From Tropicimonas sediminicola (GTDB lineage: Bacteria; Pseudomonadota; Alphaproteobacteria; Rhodobacterales; Rhodobacteraceae): DNA of 64,000 bases. This document shows, in pieces, positions 55,731-64,000 of this stretch; position 1 is the stretch's first letter; every line of letters starts with the position of its first letter. Both the position numbers and the translations under genes were made by a program. The stretch lies in NCBI RefSeq assembly GCF_900188335.1, contig NZ_FZOY01000005.1:248001-312000 (forward strand). The letters are read 5' to 3'. The notes under the pieces were generated by a model. The model ran no database searches. It worked only from the letters and a program-made list of their open reading frames with translations, and was not told where the DNA came from.

Positions 55731-56771
55731 ATGCGCTACCGTCGCCTCGGCCACAGCGGCCTTTTCGTCTCCGAGCTTTGCCTCGGAACCATGACCTTCG
55801 GCGGGTCGGATGACATGTGGGGCCAGATCGGCCAGCTGCAGCAGGAAGAGGCCGACAGCCTCGTTCGCACCGCGCTCGACGCCGGCATCAACTTCATCGA
55901 CACCGCCAACATCTATGCCACCGGCAGGAGCGAGGAGATCCTCGGCCAGTCGCTCCGCAACCTCGGGGTCGCCCGCGAGGACGTTGTGATCGCCACCAAG
56001 GTGCACGGGCCGATGGGCGAGGGGCCGAACGCGCGGGGCTCGTCGCGCGGGCACATCATGGACCAGGCCAAGGCCAGCCTGAAGCGGATGCAGATCGACC
56101 ATATCGATCTCTACCAGATCCACGGCTTCGACCCGGCGACCCCGATCGTCGAGACCCTGGAAGCGCTCGACACGCTGGTCCGCCAGGGGCACGTCCGGTA
56201 TCTCGGCCTGTCGAACTGGGCCGCCTGGCAGATCGTCAAGGCCGTGGGCATCGCCGAGGCCCGGCAACTCGCGCCGATCGTGTCGCTGCAAGCCTACTAC
56301 ACCCTTGCCGGTCGCGACCTGGAGCGGGAGGTGGCGCCGGCGCTTCTGTCCGAAGGCATCGGTCTGATGGTCTGGAGCCCGCTCGCGGGCGGTTTCCTCT
56401 CCGGCAAGTTCGACCGCGATGGCAAGACGGCCGAGGGCCGGCGGGTCAATTTCGACTTCCCGCCGATCGACAAGGAACGCGCCTATGACGCCATCGAGGT
56501 GATGCGCGAGATTGCCTCCGCCAAGGGCTGCACGGTGCCGCAGGTCGCGCTGGCCTGGCTGCTGCACCAGAAGGTGGTGACCAGCGTGATCCTCGGCGCG
56601 AAGCGGGTCGACCAGCTGATCGACAACATCGGCGCCGCCGACGTCTCGCTTGCCGCCGAGGAGCTTGCGGCGCTCGACGCGGTGACCCGGCTTCCGGCGG
56701 AATACCCGGGCTGGATGCTCGAGCGTCAGGGCGAATACCGCGCCCACATGATGGAGGATGCGCGCGGCTAG
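55731..56771 (+). CDS. Aldo/keto reductase
   Basis: A 346-residue NADPH-dependent oxidoreductase of the aldo/keto reductase superfamily. It shows the family opening RYRRLGHSGLFVSELCLGTM, the catalytic Asp/Tyr region FIDTANIYATGRSEEILG, the catalytic Lys in VIATKVHG, and the C-terminal cofactor region SVILGAKRVDQLIDNIGA. DHIDLYQIHGFDPATPIVET is a standard internal motif. It diverges from the AraC gene. Its stop codon (TAG) overlaps the stop codon of the converging AlkB-type gene in the shared tetramer CTAG (56768-56771). Substrate unknown. Confidence 0.9.
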   Translation: MRYRRLGHSGLFVSELCLGTMTFGGSDDMWGQIGQLQQEEADSLVRTALDAGINFIDTANIYATGRSEEILGQSLRNLGVAREDVVIATKVHGPMGEGPNARGSSRGHIMDQAKASLKRMQIDHIDLYQIHGFDPATPIVETLEALDTLVRQGHVRYLGLSNWAAWQIVKAVGIAEARQLAPIVSLQAYYTLAGRDLEREVAPALLSEGIGLMVWSPLAGGFLSGKFDRDGKTAEGRRVNFDFPPIDKERAYDAIEVMREIASAKGCTVPQVALAWLLHQKVVTSVILGAKRVDQLIDNIGAADVSLAAEELAALDAVTRLPAEYPGWMLERQGEYRAHMMEDARG

Positions 56772-57901
56772 CGCGGCATCGGCGTGGTGCCGAGCTTGTA
56801 GGGCGTCCAGTCCTCGATCTCGGGATAGAACTGGCGGCGCCACGCTCGCACGCGCGGGTTCATCCGGCGCCGCCAGAGCGGCGGCACCATCGCGACGAAC
56901 CCCATGACCGGATAGCCGAATGGCAGTTGCGGTGCCTCGTCGGTGCTGTAGCTCTGGAGCAGCGGGAAGCGGCGCGCGGGCTTGTAATGGTGGTCGGAAT
57001 GCCGCTGCAGGTTGATCATCAGCCAGTTGGTCGCCCGGTGCGCGGCGTTCCAGCTGTGGCGGGGCTGGACGTGCTCGTAGCGGCCGTCGCCCAGGTGCTT
57101 TCGGGTCAGCCCGTAATGCTCGACGTAGTTGACCAGCTCGAGTTGCCAGATCGCGACGAAGGCCTGCCAGAGAAAGAACCCGAGCCCCGGCCATCCGCCG
57201 ATCAGCAGCGCCGCACCGAGGAATCCCGCCTGCAGCAGGGCATAGCGCCAGAAGGGGTTCGACAGGTCGTGCCAGCGCCGCCCCTTGCGGGCCAGCAGCG
57301 CCGCCTCGGCCTCGAAGGCGGAACGTGGGCAGTCGCGGAGAACGCGCGCGAAATAGCGATGGAACCCCTCGTTGTAGCGGGCGGTGACCGCGTCGCGCGG
57401 GGTGCCGACGTAGCGGTGATGCACCAGCAGGTGCTCGGTCCGGAAGTGGCTGTAGAGCGCCGAGGCCATCAGGATGTCGCCCAGCCAGCGTTCGAGCCGG
57501 TTGGACTGGTGCATGAGTTCGTGGGCATAGACGATGCCTGTGGTGCCGGCGACCAGCCCCATGCCGAAGAACACGGTGATCTTCTCGGTCCGGTTGAGGT
57601 GGTCGGCGTCGGGTACATAGGCCAGCAGGCCGAACAGCAGGCAGACTTGGATTGGCGCCCAGATCAGGGTGATCAGCCGATACCAGAAGAGGTCGCGGTC
57701 GCCTGTCTGCGGGTCGGCATTCTCCTCGTAGAGCCCGGTCAGCAGGTCGAGAAAGGAGAAGAGGCCCCAGGCATAGAGCGGCAGCGAGGCCACCCAGATC
57801 CCGCCGCGCGTCGCCGACAGAATGGCCAGCGGCACGATGAGCAACGACAGCCAGAACGGCGCCGCCCTCTGGAACTGCGCAACCTGTTGAGCGGGTATCA
57901 T
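56768..57901 (-). CDS. alkB: AlkB-type membrane alkane/fatty-acid hydroxylase
   Basis: A 377-residue integral-membrane di-iron monooxygenase. The histidine boxes of the AlkB family are present: HELMHQ (H127-H131), EHLLVHH (E156-H162), NYVEHYGL, and LQRHSDHHYKPARRF starting at residue 298. Several hydrophobic helices surround them. In AlkB enzymes these ligands bind the iron pair that hydroxylates the terminal carbon of alkanes. No rubredoxin or rubredoxin reductase gene is adjacent, so electron donors must lie elsewhere. The HExxH box has Q rather than the usual K after it, a mild variation. The stop overlaps that of the converging reductase gene. Confidence 0.87.
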   Translation of the reverse strand: MIPAQQVAQFQRAAPFWLSLLIVPLAILSATRGGIWVASLPLYAWGLFSFLDLLTGLYEENADPQTGDRDLFWYRLITLIWAPIQVCLLFGLLAYVPDADHLNRTEKITVFFGMGLVAGTTGIVYAHELMHQSNRLERWLGDILMASALYSHFRTEHLLVHHRYVGTPRDAVTARYNEGFHRYFARVLRDCPRSAFEAEAALLARKGRRWHDLSNPFWRYALLQAGFLGAALLIGGWPGLGFFLWQAFVAIWQLELVNYVEHYGLTRKHLGDGRYEHVQPRHSWNAAHRATNWLMINLQRHSDHHYKPARRFPLLQSYSTDEAPQLPFGYPVMGFVAMVPPLWRRRMNPRVRAWRRQFYPEIEDWTPYKLGTTPMPR

Positions 57902-57964
57902 CTCGAACCTCCGCAGGGGCCTGTGCCCCGTCGCGCCGCAGCCTAAGCCTGGCCGCGGCCCGTT

Positions 57965-59032
57965 TCAAATGCGACCGGTTTGCCCTGACGCAAGGTCCCA
58001 GACCTTGCGCATCACCGTCGGCAGGGAGGATGGGCGGAACTCGTGCCGGTCGACGAAGCTGCCGCGGTCGGGGCGGGCGTCGGCGGGCACCTCGGCCAAA
58101 AGCACGGCGAGCCGAAGGTGGAAATGGGTGAAGGTATGCCGGACCTCGCCACCAAGCGGGCGCCAGTCGGCCTCGAGCGGCGGCGCCGGGCTCGGCGCGT
58201 CATTCCACTCCGTGCCGGGCCAGCCGAGCATGCCCCCCAGCAGCCCGCGGTCGGGCCGGGTCTCCAGCAGAAGCGCCCCGTCTGCCCGACGCACGACATA
58301 GGCGATCCCCTGGCGTATTGGCTTGGGTTTCTTCGGGGTCTTGCGGGGAAGCTCCGCGGCGCGTCCGGCGGCGCGTCCGGCGCAGCCCGCCATCAGCGGG
58401 CAGATCCCGCAGGCCGGCGACGTCGGGGTGCAGATCGTGGCGCCGAGGTCCATCATCGCCTGCGCATGATCGCCCGGGCGCCTTGCGGGCGTCAGCCGTC
58501 CGGCGAGCCGCGTGAGCTCCGGCTTGGCCGCGGGCAGCGGCGTGTCCACGTCGAAAAACCGCGCCGCCACCCGTTCGACATTGCCGTCAACGACCGTTTC
58601 CGGGCGGTCGAAGGCGATGGCGGCGATGGCGGCTGCGGTGTAGGGGCCGATGCCGGGCAGCTCGCGCAGGGCGTCCGCCTCGTCGGGAAATCGTCCGCCG
58701 TGATCGTTGGCCACAGCGCGGGCGCATTTCAGCAGGTTCCGGGCGCGCGCGTAATAGCCGAGCCCGGCCCATTCGGCCATGACGTCGCTGTCCTCGGCTG
58801 CCGCTAGCGCCTCCACGGTCGGCCAGAGCGCCAGGAAGCGCAGGTATTTTTCCCGCACGGCGGCCACGGTCGTCTGTTGCAGCATCACCTCCGACAGCCA
58901 GACCCGGTAGGGATCCGGCACGGCGCCGTCGCGGCGCGCCAAGGGCGAGACCCGCCATGGCAGGTCCCGCGCATGTACGTCGTACCAGTCCAGCAATGCC
59001 GTGCCGGCCTCGCTCGCGATCTCGTCACGCAA
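57965..59032 (-). CDS. mutY: A/G-specific adenine DNA glycosylase
   Basis: MutY removes adenine mispaired with 8-oxoguanine. The 355-residue protein contains WYDVHARDLPWRVSP at the N-terminus, the helix-hairpin-helix LPGIGPYTAAAIAAIAFD, the catalytic Asp region VVDGNVERVAARFFD, and the 4Fe-4S motif CTPTSPACGICPLMAGC with its Cx6Cx2Cx5C spacing. The C-terminal third is the MutT-like 8-oxoG-recognition domain (YVVRRADGALLLETRPDRGL, then HTFTHFHLRL). All catalytic elements are intact. It diverges from the dciA-like gene. Confidence 0.95.
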   Translation of the reverse strand: MRDEIASEAGTALLDWYDVHARDLPWRVSPLARRDGAVPDPYRVWLSEVMLQQTTVAAVREKYLRFLALWPTVEALAAAEDSDVMAEWAGLGYYARARNLLKCARAVANDHGGRFPDEADALRELPGIGPYTAAAIAAIAFDRPETVVDGNVERVAARFFDVDTPLPAAKPELTRLAGRLTPARRPGDHAQAMMDLGATICTPTSPACGICPLMAGCAGRAAGRAAELPRKTPKKPKPIRQGIAYVVRRADGALLLETRPDRGLLGGMLGWPGTEWNDAPSPAPPLEADWRPLGGEVRHTFTHFHLRLAVLLAEVPADARPDRGSFVDRHEFRPSSLPTVMRKVWDLASGQTGRI

Positions 59033-59114
59033 TCTTTATGCCCCCGTCCACTGCGCCTCTGGCCCCCGCCGGGCCAGTGGGTAAGATAGGCGCAACCAGA
59101 GCAGAAGTCAGGCC

Positions 59115-59660
59115 ATGACCCCGCGCACGACCGATCCGACCAAACCCAGCCGACGGATGCGCGGCTTCGAGCGGACTTCGAGCCTGCTCGGCACCCGCAT
59201 TCGACAGGCGACCGAGAAGCGGGGTTTCTCGGAATCGCGGCTGCTGACCCATTGGGCCGAGATCGTCGGCGAGGAGATCGCCGCGGTGGCGCGCCCGGTG
59301 TCGGTCGGCTACGGCAAGGGCGGATTCGGGGCGACCCTGACGGTGCTTACGACGGGCGCCCACGCGCCGATGCTCCAGATGCAGGAGCCGCGCCTGCGCG
59401 AGAAGGTCAACGCCGTCTACGGCTATGCCGCGATCTCGCGCATCCGCATCACGCAGACTGCGCCCACCGGCTTTGCCGAGGGCCAGGTCGAGTTCGCGAC
59501 GGCCCGGAAGGCGGCGCCGATCACGCCGGACGAGGGCTGCCGCCAACGCGCGGCCGAACTGGCGGACGGGGTGGCGGACGACACGCTCCGCAAGGCGCTG
59601 GCCTCCCTCGGGGCGCAGGTTTTCAACAGAAAAAAGAGACAATCGGAGACACCCGAATGA
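59115..59660 (+). CDS. DciA-family (DUF721) protein
   Basis: A 181-residue protein of the DUF721 family, whose members (DciA) help load or operate the replicative helicase DnaB in bacteria lacking DnaC/DnaI. The signature LLTHWAEIVGEEIAAVARPV is present, with the downstream LTVLTTGAHAPMLQMQEPRL and KVNAVYGYAAISRIRI. The ATG follows an AGG ribosome-binding sequence. Its stop overlaps the start of the dsbA-like gene (ATGA). The pairing of a DUF721 gene with a DsbA-family thiol protein next to mutY is common in Rhodobacterales. Confidence 0.86.
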   Translation: MTPRTTDPTKPSRRMRGFERTSSLLGTRIRQATEKRGFSESRLLTHWAEIVGEEIAAVARPVSVGYGKGGFGATLTVLTTGAHAPMLQMQEPRLREKVNAVYGYAAISRIRITQTAPTGFAEGQVEFATARKAAPITPDEGCRQRAAELADGVADDTLRKALASLGAQVFNRKKRQSETPE

Positions 59661-60310
59661 AACGTTACCTCTCCATGGCGGCCGTGGCCGCCGTCGCCGC
59701 GACCGGCGCCGGATACTGGATGAGCCAGCAGGCCAGCACGCCGGTCAGCATGGCGGACCTCGTGCCGGCAGCGAATGCCGCGACGGGCTCGGAGATCGTC
59801 GAGATGTCGATCGGCAACCCGGACGCCTCGGTTAAGGTGATCGAGTACGGCTCCTTCACCTGCGGCCATTGCGCCAATTTCGAGAAGACGGTCTTCCCGC
59901 AGCTCAAGAAGGACTACATCGACACCGGCAAGATCCAGTTCACCTACCGGGACGTCTACTTCGACCGCTACGGCCTCTGGGCCAGCATGGTCGCGCGCTG
60001 CGATCCGATGCGCTACTTCGGCGTGCAGAACCTGGTGTTCGAGGACATCTCCGCCTGGACCAGCGGCGAGCCCGCTCAAGTGGCCGACAATCTCCGCCGG
60101 ATCGGCCGCCGGGCCGGGCTGACCGACGATCAGGTCAACGCCTGCATGCAGGACGCAGAGAAGGCGCAATCGCTCGTGGACTGGTGGGAAGCCAACGCCA
60201 AGGAGCACGACATCAACGCCACCCCGAGCTTCATTATCAACGGCGAGAAGTATTCGAACATGAGCTACGCGGATTTCTCGAAGCTTCTCGACGAGAAGCT
60301 GGAGGAGTGA
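59657..60310 (+). CDS. Periplasmic DsbA-family thiol oxidoreductase
   Basis: A 217-residue exported thioredoxin-fold protein. The N-terminal signal (AAVAAVAATGAGYWMSQQA) is followed by the redox site in GSFTCGHCANFEKTVFPQL, with the CGHC pair, and the cis-proline region NATPSFIINGEKY. The helical insertion between them fits the DsbA type. It would introduce disulfide bonds into periplasmic proteins, including the cysteine-containing exported proteins seen in this window. The start overlaps the dciA-like stop by ATGA; the gene converges with lpxK after 8 bp. Confidence 0.9.
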   Translation: MKRYLSMAAVAAVAATGAGYWMSQQASTPVSMADLVPAANAATGSEIVEMSIGNPDASVKVIEYGSFTCGHCANFEKTVFPQLKKDYIDTGKIQFTYRDVYFDRYGLWASMVARCDPMRYFGVQNLVFEDISAWTSGEPAQVADNLRRIGRRAGLTDDQVNACMQDAEKAQSLVDWWEANAKEHDINATPSFIINGEKYSNMSYADFSKLLDEKLEE

Positions 60311-60318
60311 GCTGAGGC

Positions 60319-61308
60319 TCAGCCGAGCCGGGCGGTCAGGGCGTCGAGCGGCGCCCAGTCGTCCAGCTCCAGCCGAACCGGGACGGTGAGCACGTTCCGC
60401 CTGAAGGACGCCGGCATCCGCACGGCGTCCTTTTCCGTTGTGACGAGCTGTGCGCCGAGCAGCTTCGCCTCGGCCTCCAGCCGCGAGATCAGCGCCGGGG
60501 TAAGCGGCTGGTGATCCTCCAGCGCCTCGGCGCGCAGGATCTCCGCGCCGAGCCCGCGCAACGTGGCAAAGAACTTCTCCGGGTGACCGATCCCGGCGAA
60601 GGCCAGCGCGCGCAGCCCGTCCCAGTCCATCCCGGTGGCCAGCGGTTTCAGAGCGCCCGTTGCATGGGGCAGGCCGGCGCGGGCCACCGCATTGCCCCAG
60701 AGATCGCGAAACCGAACCTGCATCGGCTCGGAGCCGATGCTGAGCAACAGGTCGCCGCGCGGCAGGCCGGTCGCCACCGGTTCGCGCAGAGGCCCTGCCG
60801 GGATGCAGCGGCCGTTGCCGAACCCATGCGCCGCATCGACGACGATGATGGAGGCGTCCTTGGCGACCGCGGGGTTCTGGAACCCGTCGTCGAGCAGGAT
60901 CCGCCGCGCACCGGCATCCTCCGCCGCGCGCACCCCGGCGGCGCGGTCGCGGGCGACCCAGACCGGGGCAAAGGCCGCGATCAGCAGCGGCTCGTCGCCC
61001 ACCTCGTCGGCGCTGTGACTGTTCGGGTCCACCTGCACCGGGCCGGCCAGGCTGCCGCCGTGGCCACGGCTGACCACGTGGGTGCCGTCTCCCAGCCGTT
61101 GGGCCAGCGCGATGACGGTCGGCGTCTTGCCGGTGCCGCCGGCGTTGAGGTTGCCGACGCAGATCACCGGGATGCCCGCGCGGTGGCCCTCGCCGCGCGA
61201 CAGCCGCCGTGCGGTGCCGGCCGCATAGAGCCCCCCGAGCGGAGCCAGCAGGCGCGCCTGCCATCCCGGGGCGTTCGGCGGATTGTGCCAGAAGCCGGGC
61301 GCGCGCAT
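60319..61308 (-). CDS. lpxK: Tetraacyldisaccharide 4'-kinase
   Basis: LpxK phosphorylates the 4' position of the lipid A disaccharide precursor. The ATG at 61308 gives a 329-residue protein, the family length, with an N-terminal membrane-associated region, [20 protein letters not shown] (Walker A) near residue 50, GDEPLLIA, and the [19 protein letters not shown] block. [12 protein letters not shown] and [10 protein letters not shown] are further LpxK signatures. The start overlaps the stop of the waaA-like gene (TGATG), so the two lipid A genes are coupled. Confidence 0.94.
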   Translation of the reverse strand: MRAPGFWHNPPNAPGWQARLLAPLGGLYAAGTARRLSRGEGHRAGIPVICVGNLNAGGTGKTPTVIALAQRLGDGTHVVSRGHGGSLAGPVQVDPNSHSADEVGDEPLLIAAFAPVWVARDRAAGVRAAEDAGARRILLDDGFQNPAVAKDASIIVVDAAHGFGNGRCIPAGPLREPVATGLPRGDLLLSIGSEPMQVRFRDLWGNAVARAGLPHATGALKPLATGMDWDGLRALAFAGIGHPEKFFATLRGLGAEILRAEALEDHQPLTPALISRLEAEAKLLGAQLVTTEKDAVRMPASFRRNVLTVPVRLELDDWAPLDALTARLG

Positions 61309-62570
61309 CAGCTGCCCCGGTTCCGTATGGCCGAGCTCACCTGCATCGCGAGGCGTTCCACGACCTGCACCCCTTCGGAGGCGATGTCCCAGGCTCCGAG
61401 CGCCAGCGACGCGGCAGTTTCGGGCGAGAGCAGCTCGATCACCGCCTGCCCGAGGGCGTCGGGGGTGCCGATGCGATAGCAGGCGCCGGCGGCCTCGAGC
61501 TGGGCCAGCGTCGCGGCCTGGCTGCCGCCTTGCGGGCCGGCGATGATCGCGGAGCCGAGCGTTGCCGGGTCCAGCGCGTCCGGCACCTCGGCGCCGAGCA
61601 GTGTGCCGCCGAGAAAGGTGACCGGGGCCAGCCGGTAGCAGAGCCCGAGTTCCTCGAGGCAGTCGACGATGAAGACGTCGGTGCTGCCCTGCGGGTCCTC
61701 GCCCGCGTCCCGGCGCGCCACGTTCCAGCCCATGCCCGTCAGGCTGCGGGCGAGTTCGGGGCCGAGGTGGTCGGCCACCGGCACGAGGATCAGCAGCAAC
61801 CGGTGCGCGCTGCGAAGTGCCTGGGCATGGGCGCGGAGCACCGCGTCGATCTCCGGGGCGGCGGGACAGGCGGCGAGCCATACCGGGCGCGTCTGGAGTG
61901 CCGAGACAAGCGCCTCGCGTTCGTATTCCACGCAGGGGGGCGGAGGGTGGATCCGGGCCAGCGGTCCGGTGACCTCGATCCGTGCAGGGATCGCGCCGAG
62001 CGAGCGGATCGCTTCGGCCTGACCGGAATCGGTCGCGAAGATCCGGTCGAACAGACCGAGCAGGCGCCGTTGCAGGTTGCGCGCGCGGGTTCCCTCGGGT
62101 GTCGGCGCAACCGCGTTCTGCAGGAACAGCGGAATGGCCCGGCGGGCGCAGGCGTCGAGCAGAAGCGGCTGGTCGACACTGCCGATCCAGATCGCCGCGT
62201 CGGGCATCCAGTAGTCGAGGAACCGATCCACCGGCCTGCGGGTATCGATGGGTGGGTGCTGGTGCAGGATGGCGTCCGCCGGTGTGCCTGCGGGCAGGTC
62301 GGGGGCGCTCTCCGAGGTCAGCAGGATCGCCGGCCCGTCGAGGTCATCGTCGAGCCGGTCGCGCAGGGAGAGCAGGGCGGCCGGGTCGATCCCGTCGGGC
62401 GCATGGACCCACAGGAGCGTGCCGCGCGGACGGCTGCGCTCGGTCCGGCCCAGCCGCTCGGCGGCGGCGCGGCCTTCCTCGCCTCCGCGCTGTGCTTCGA
62501 TCGCGAGCCTGCGCGCAAGCGCCGGCCCGTGCAGGCGGGCGCGCAGCCGGGGGATCGTCAGCGCGTCCAA
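61308..62570 (-). CDS. waaA: WaaA (KdtA)-like Kdo transferase with altered catalytic motif
   Basis: A GT-B protein related to the 3-deoxy-D-manno-octulosonate (Kdo) transferase of lipopolysaccharide synthesis. The TTG at 62570 is preferred (420 residues) because longer versions would lie inside the DUF4170 gene. It retains [21 protein letters not shown], the [24 protein letters not shown] and [10 protein letters not shown] stretches of the family. However, the catalytic segment usually reading HAxSVGE is HAPDGID, so the catalytic glutamate is replaced by Asp or lost. This may be a divergent enzyme or an accessory paralogue. It lies between DUF4170 and lpxK, as elsewhere in the order. Confidence 0.8.
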   Translation of the reverse strand: MDALTIPRLRARLHGPALARRLAIEAQRGGEEGRAAAERLGRTERSRPRGTLLWVHAPDGIDPAALLSLRDRLDDDLDGPAILLTSESAPDLPAGTPADAILHQHPPIDTRRPVDRFLDYWMPDAAIWIGSVDQPLLLDACARRAIPLFLQNAVAPTPEGTRARNLQRRLLGLFDRIFATDSGQAEAIRSLGAIPARIEVTGPLARIHPPPPCVEYEREALVSALQTRPVWLAACPAAPEIDAVLRAHAQALRSAHRLLLILVPVADHLGPELARSLTGMGWNVARRDAGEDPQGSTDVFIVDCLEELGLCYRLAPVTFLGGTLLGAEVPDALDPATLGSAIIAGPQGGSQAATLAQLEAAGACYRIGTPDALGQAVIELLSPETAASLALGAWDIASEGVQVVERLAMQVSSAIRNRGS

Positions 62571-62580
62571 GGGAGCCGGC

Positions 62581-62823
62581 TCAGCCCAGCTCTTCGGTCG
62601 AGGAGGCTTCGGCTTCCTCGTCCCGCAGGCGATGGATGTGGGCGATGAAGTAGCGCATGTGGGCGTTGTCGACCGTCTTCTGCGCGTGTTCCTTCCAGGC
62701 GTCATGCGCCGAGGCGTAGTTGGGGAACATGCCGACGATGTGGATGTCGTCCACGTCCTTGAACGCGGTCTTTGACGGGTCGATCAATTCGCCGCCAAAG
62801 ACGAGGTGAAGGCGCTGAACCAT
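62581..62823 (-). CDS. DUF4170-domain protein
   Basis: An 80-residue protein of the DUF4170 family, found almost only in alphaproteobacteria. The diagnostic stretch is RLHLVFGGELIDPSKTAFKD followed by IVGMFPNYASAHDAWKEHAQ and TVDNAHMRYFIAHIHRL. No signal peptide or membrane helix. It is conserved between cysQ and the waaA-lpxK pair, suggesting a link with lipid A synthesis, but its biochemical role is not established. The waaA-like gene starts 10 bp after its stop. Confidence 0.88.
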   Translation of the reverse strand: MVQRLHLVFGGELIDPSKTAFKDVDDIHIVGMFPNYASAHDAWKEHAQKTVDNAHMRYFIAHIHRLRDEEAEASSTEELG

Positions 62824-62919
62824 GGAATCCTCCGGGCCTGAATAATGTTTCGCGGCACCCTAGACGGAACCGCCCGTCCGTCAAGCCAAGCTGGGCCCGC
62901 GTATCGTCGCGGCGGGCGG

Positions 62920-63711
62920 TCAGATGGTGGCGCGGGCGTTCAGCCGCTCGATCATCTCGCCATGCACGCCGGGGCTTGCGCAGACAACGCCGCTGGCCTG
63001 CCTGCGAAGGCTGTTGAAGACCAGCGGCCGGCCGGTCCGGTCGGAAACCCGGGCGCCGGCCTCCTCGGCGATAAGGCTGCCGGCGGCGATGTCCCATTCC
63101 CAGCTGTCGCGCAGGGTGAGCATGGCGTCGAACCGGCCCTGACCGACGAGGCTCAGCCGATAGGCCAGCGAGGACCGGAAGTGCCGGGTGACGGGCGGCA
63201 GCCCTCCCGGCCAGTGGGCGGCTTCCAGCGTCGGGTGCGCGGCGAGGATGTCCGCGCCCATCAGCCGCTCGCGCTGGCTGGCATGCAGCGGGCGGTCGTT
63301 GAGCCTCGCGCCTCCGCCGCGCTCGGCGGTGAAGAGCCGCTGCAGCATCGGCAGGTAGACCACCGCAGCCGTCACCTGCCCGGCGTCCACCACAGCCAGC
63401 GAATGCGCCCAGGTGCGGTGCCCCTCGGTGAAGGCGCGGGTGCCGTCAATCGGATCGACCACGAAGGTGCGGGGGCGGGCGAGGCGGGAGCCGGGCTCGT
63501 CCTCGCTCTCCTCCGACATCCAGCCATAGTCGGGGCGCGCCCCGGTCAGCCGCGCCCGGAGCATCCGGTCGACTTCCAGGTCGGCCTCGGTCACCGGGCC
63601 CTGGCCGGCGTCCTTTTCCCAGACCGCATGATCGGTGTGGAAATGGCGGCAGGCGATCTCGCCCGCCGCAACCGCTGCGTCGAGCAGCAGCCGGAGGTCA
63701 CTCCCCGGCAA
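62920..63711 (-). CDS. cysQ: 3'(2'),5'-bisphosphate nucleotidase CysQ / inositol-phosphatase family
   Basis: A 263-residue Mg-dependent phosphatase of the inositol monophosphatase superfamily. The metal motifs are present in order: WMSEESEDEP, VVDPIDGTRAFTEGH (the DPxDGT signature) and SWEWDIAAGSLIAEEAGAR. It probably hydrolyses adenosine 3',5'-bisphosphate from sulfate metabolism, as CysQ does, although inositol-1-phosphatase activity cannot be excluded. The ATG overlaps the end of pmbA by 14 bp, so they are translated together. Confidence 0.88.
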   Translation of the reverse strand: MPGSDLRLLLDAAVAAGEIACRHFHTDHAVWEKDAGQGPVTEADLEVDRMLRARLTGARPDYGWMSEESEDEPGSRLARPRTFVVDPIDGTRAFTEGHRTWAHSLAVVDAGQVTAAVVYLPMLQRLFTAERGGGARLNDRPLHASQRERLMGADILAAHPTLEAAHWPGGLPPVTRHFRSSLAYRLSLVGQGRFDAMLTLRDSWEWDIAAGSLIAEEAGARVSDRTGRPLVFNSLRRQASGVVCASPGVHGEMIERLNARATI

Positions 63712-64000
63712 GCGTCAGCCCCTCGACCAGAAGCGACGGCACAACCCGCGACAGGTGCGGGCGCGCGTCGTTGGCGGGCACGATCCGCTTGAGCATGTCG
63801 CGCAGGTTGCCGGCGATGGTGCATTCGTTGACCGGCCAGGCGATCTCGCCGTTCTCGACCCAGAAGCCGGAGGCGCCGCGCGAATAGTCTCCCGTCGTGG
63901 GGTTGATCGTGGAGCCGATCATCGAGGTCACCAGCAGCCCGCGCCCCATCTGGGACAGCAGGTCGCCACGGCTGGCGCTGCCTTGGGTGAGCGCGATGTT
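63698..64000 (-). CDS. pmbA: PmbA/TldE metalloprotease-family protein (C-terminal end only)
   Basis: The last 100 codons of a TldD/PmbA-family protein run in from the right edge of the window. The visible part reads GRGLLVTSMIGSTINPTTGD, YSRGASGFWVENGEIAWPV and ECTIAGNLRDMLKRIV, the highly conserved C-terminal block of PmbA (TldE). TldD and TldE together form a protease that degrades certain peptides and antitoxins; TldE is the non-catalytic partner. The start lies beyond 64000. Its stop overlaps the start of cysQ by 14 bp. Confidence 0.92.
   Translation of the reverse strand, partial: NIALTQGSASRGDLLSQMGRGLLVTSMIGSTINPTTGDYSRGASGFWVENGEIAWPVNECTIAGNLRDMLKRIVPANDARPHLSRVVPSLLVEGLTLAGE

Overview
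The window is GC-rich DNA that reads as a chromosomal segment of an alphaproteobacterium of the Rhodobacterales (roseobacter group). The grounds are the flagellar order motB-flgE-flgK-flgL-flgI, a CcrM-type GANTC methyltransferase beside rnhB, a DUF4170 gene inside a cysQ-waaA-lpxK cluster, and several protein families typical of that order. The species cannot be named from the sequence. About 60 protein genes and one tRNA (tRNA-Arg, anticodon CCT) are supported. I see no insertion sequence, integrase, CRISPR array or rRNA.

Layout. 1-5574 (minus strand): end of a flagellar cluster (flgI cut by the window edge, then flgL, flgK, flgE, motB). 5575-13078 (plus): start of a large surface-polysaccharide region, with a small Wza-type export protein, an outer-membrane barrel, a rhomboid protease, a metallophosphoesterase and the four dTDP-L-rhamnose genes. 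13079-15372: two small orphan genes, the tRNA and a LacI/GntR-like regulator. 15460-25458: a membrane glycosyl-transfer trio (GT2, LAB_N, GT39), the YjbH/YjbF pair, UDP-glucuronate epimerase, two small secreted proteins, UDP-glucose dehydrogenase and an initiating sugar-phosphate transferase. 25748-30029: a secreted RTX metalloprotease, a Wza-type lipoprotein and a galactofuranosyltransferase-like GT2. 30069-46015: two divergent transcription units carrying an ABC polysaccharide exporter (KpsM, KpsE, KpsT types), UDP-galactopyranose mutase, four more glycosyltransferases, an RTX protein and a GalE-like epimerase. 46038-50191: glycerol catabolism (glpK, glpD and a divergent glpR-type repressor). 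50181-64000: housekeeping genes (rnhB, ccrM, mutY, dciA-like, dsbA-like, lpxK, waaA-like, DUF4170, cysQ, pmbA) with an AraC regulator, an aldo/keto reductase, an AlkB-type hydroxylase and a membrane-anchored winged-helix protein.

How the genes fit together. The sugar-nucleotide genes supply dTDP-rhamnose, UDP-glucuronate, UDP-galacturonate, UDP-galactose and UDP-galactofuranose. The sugar transferase would start a lipid-linked glycan, the GTs would extend it, and the Kps-type ABC exporter with Wza-type proteins would carry it out. YjbH/YjbF and the GT2-LAB_N-GT39 trio look like further secretion or modification modules. The most unusual gene is at 31579-35625: a 1348-residue protein with an N-terminal galectin-like domain, a long helical middle, a GT31 (beta-1,3-galactosyltransferase/fringe-like) domain and a C-terminal GT2-like domain. 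That combination is known from plant galactosyltransferases but is unexpected in a bacterial capsule operon.
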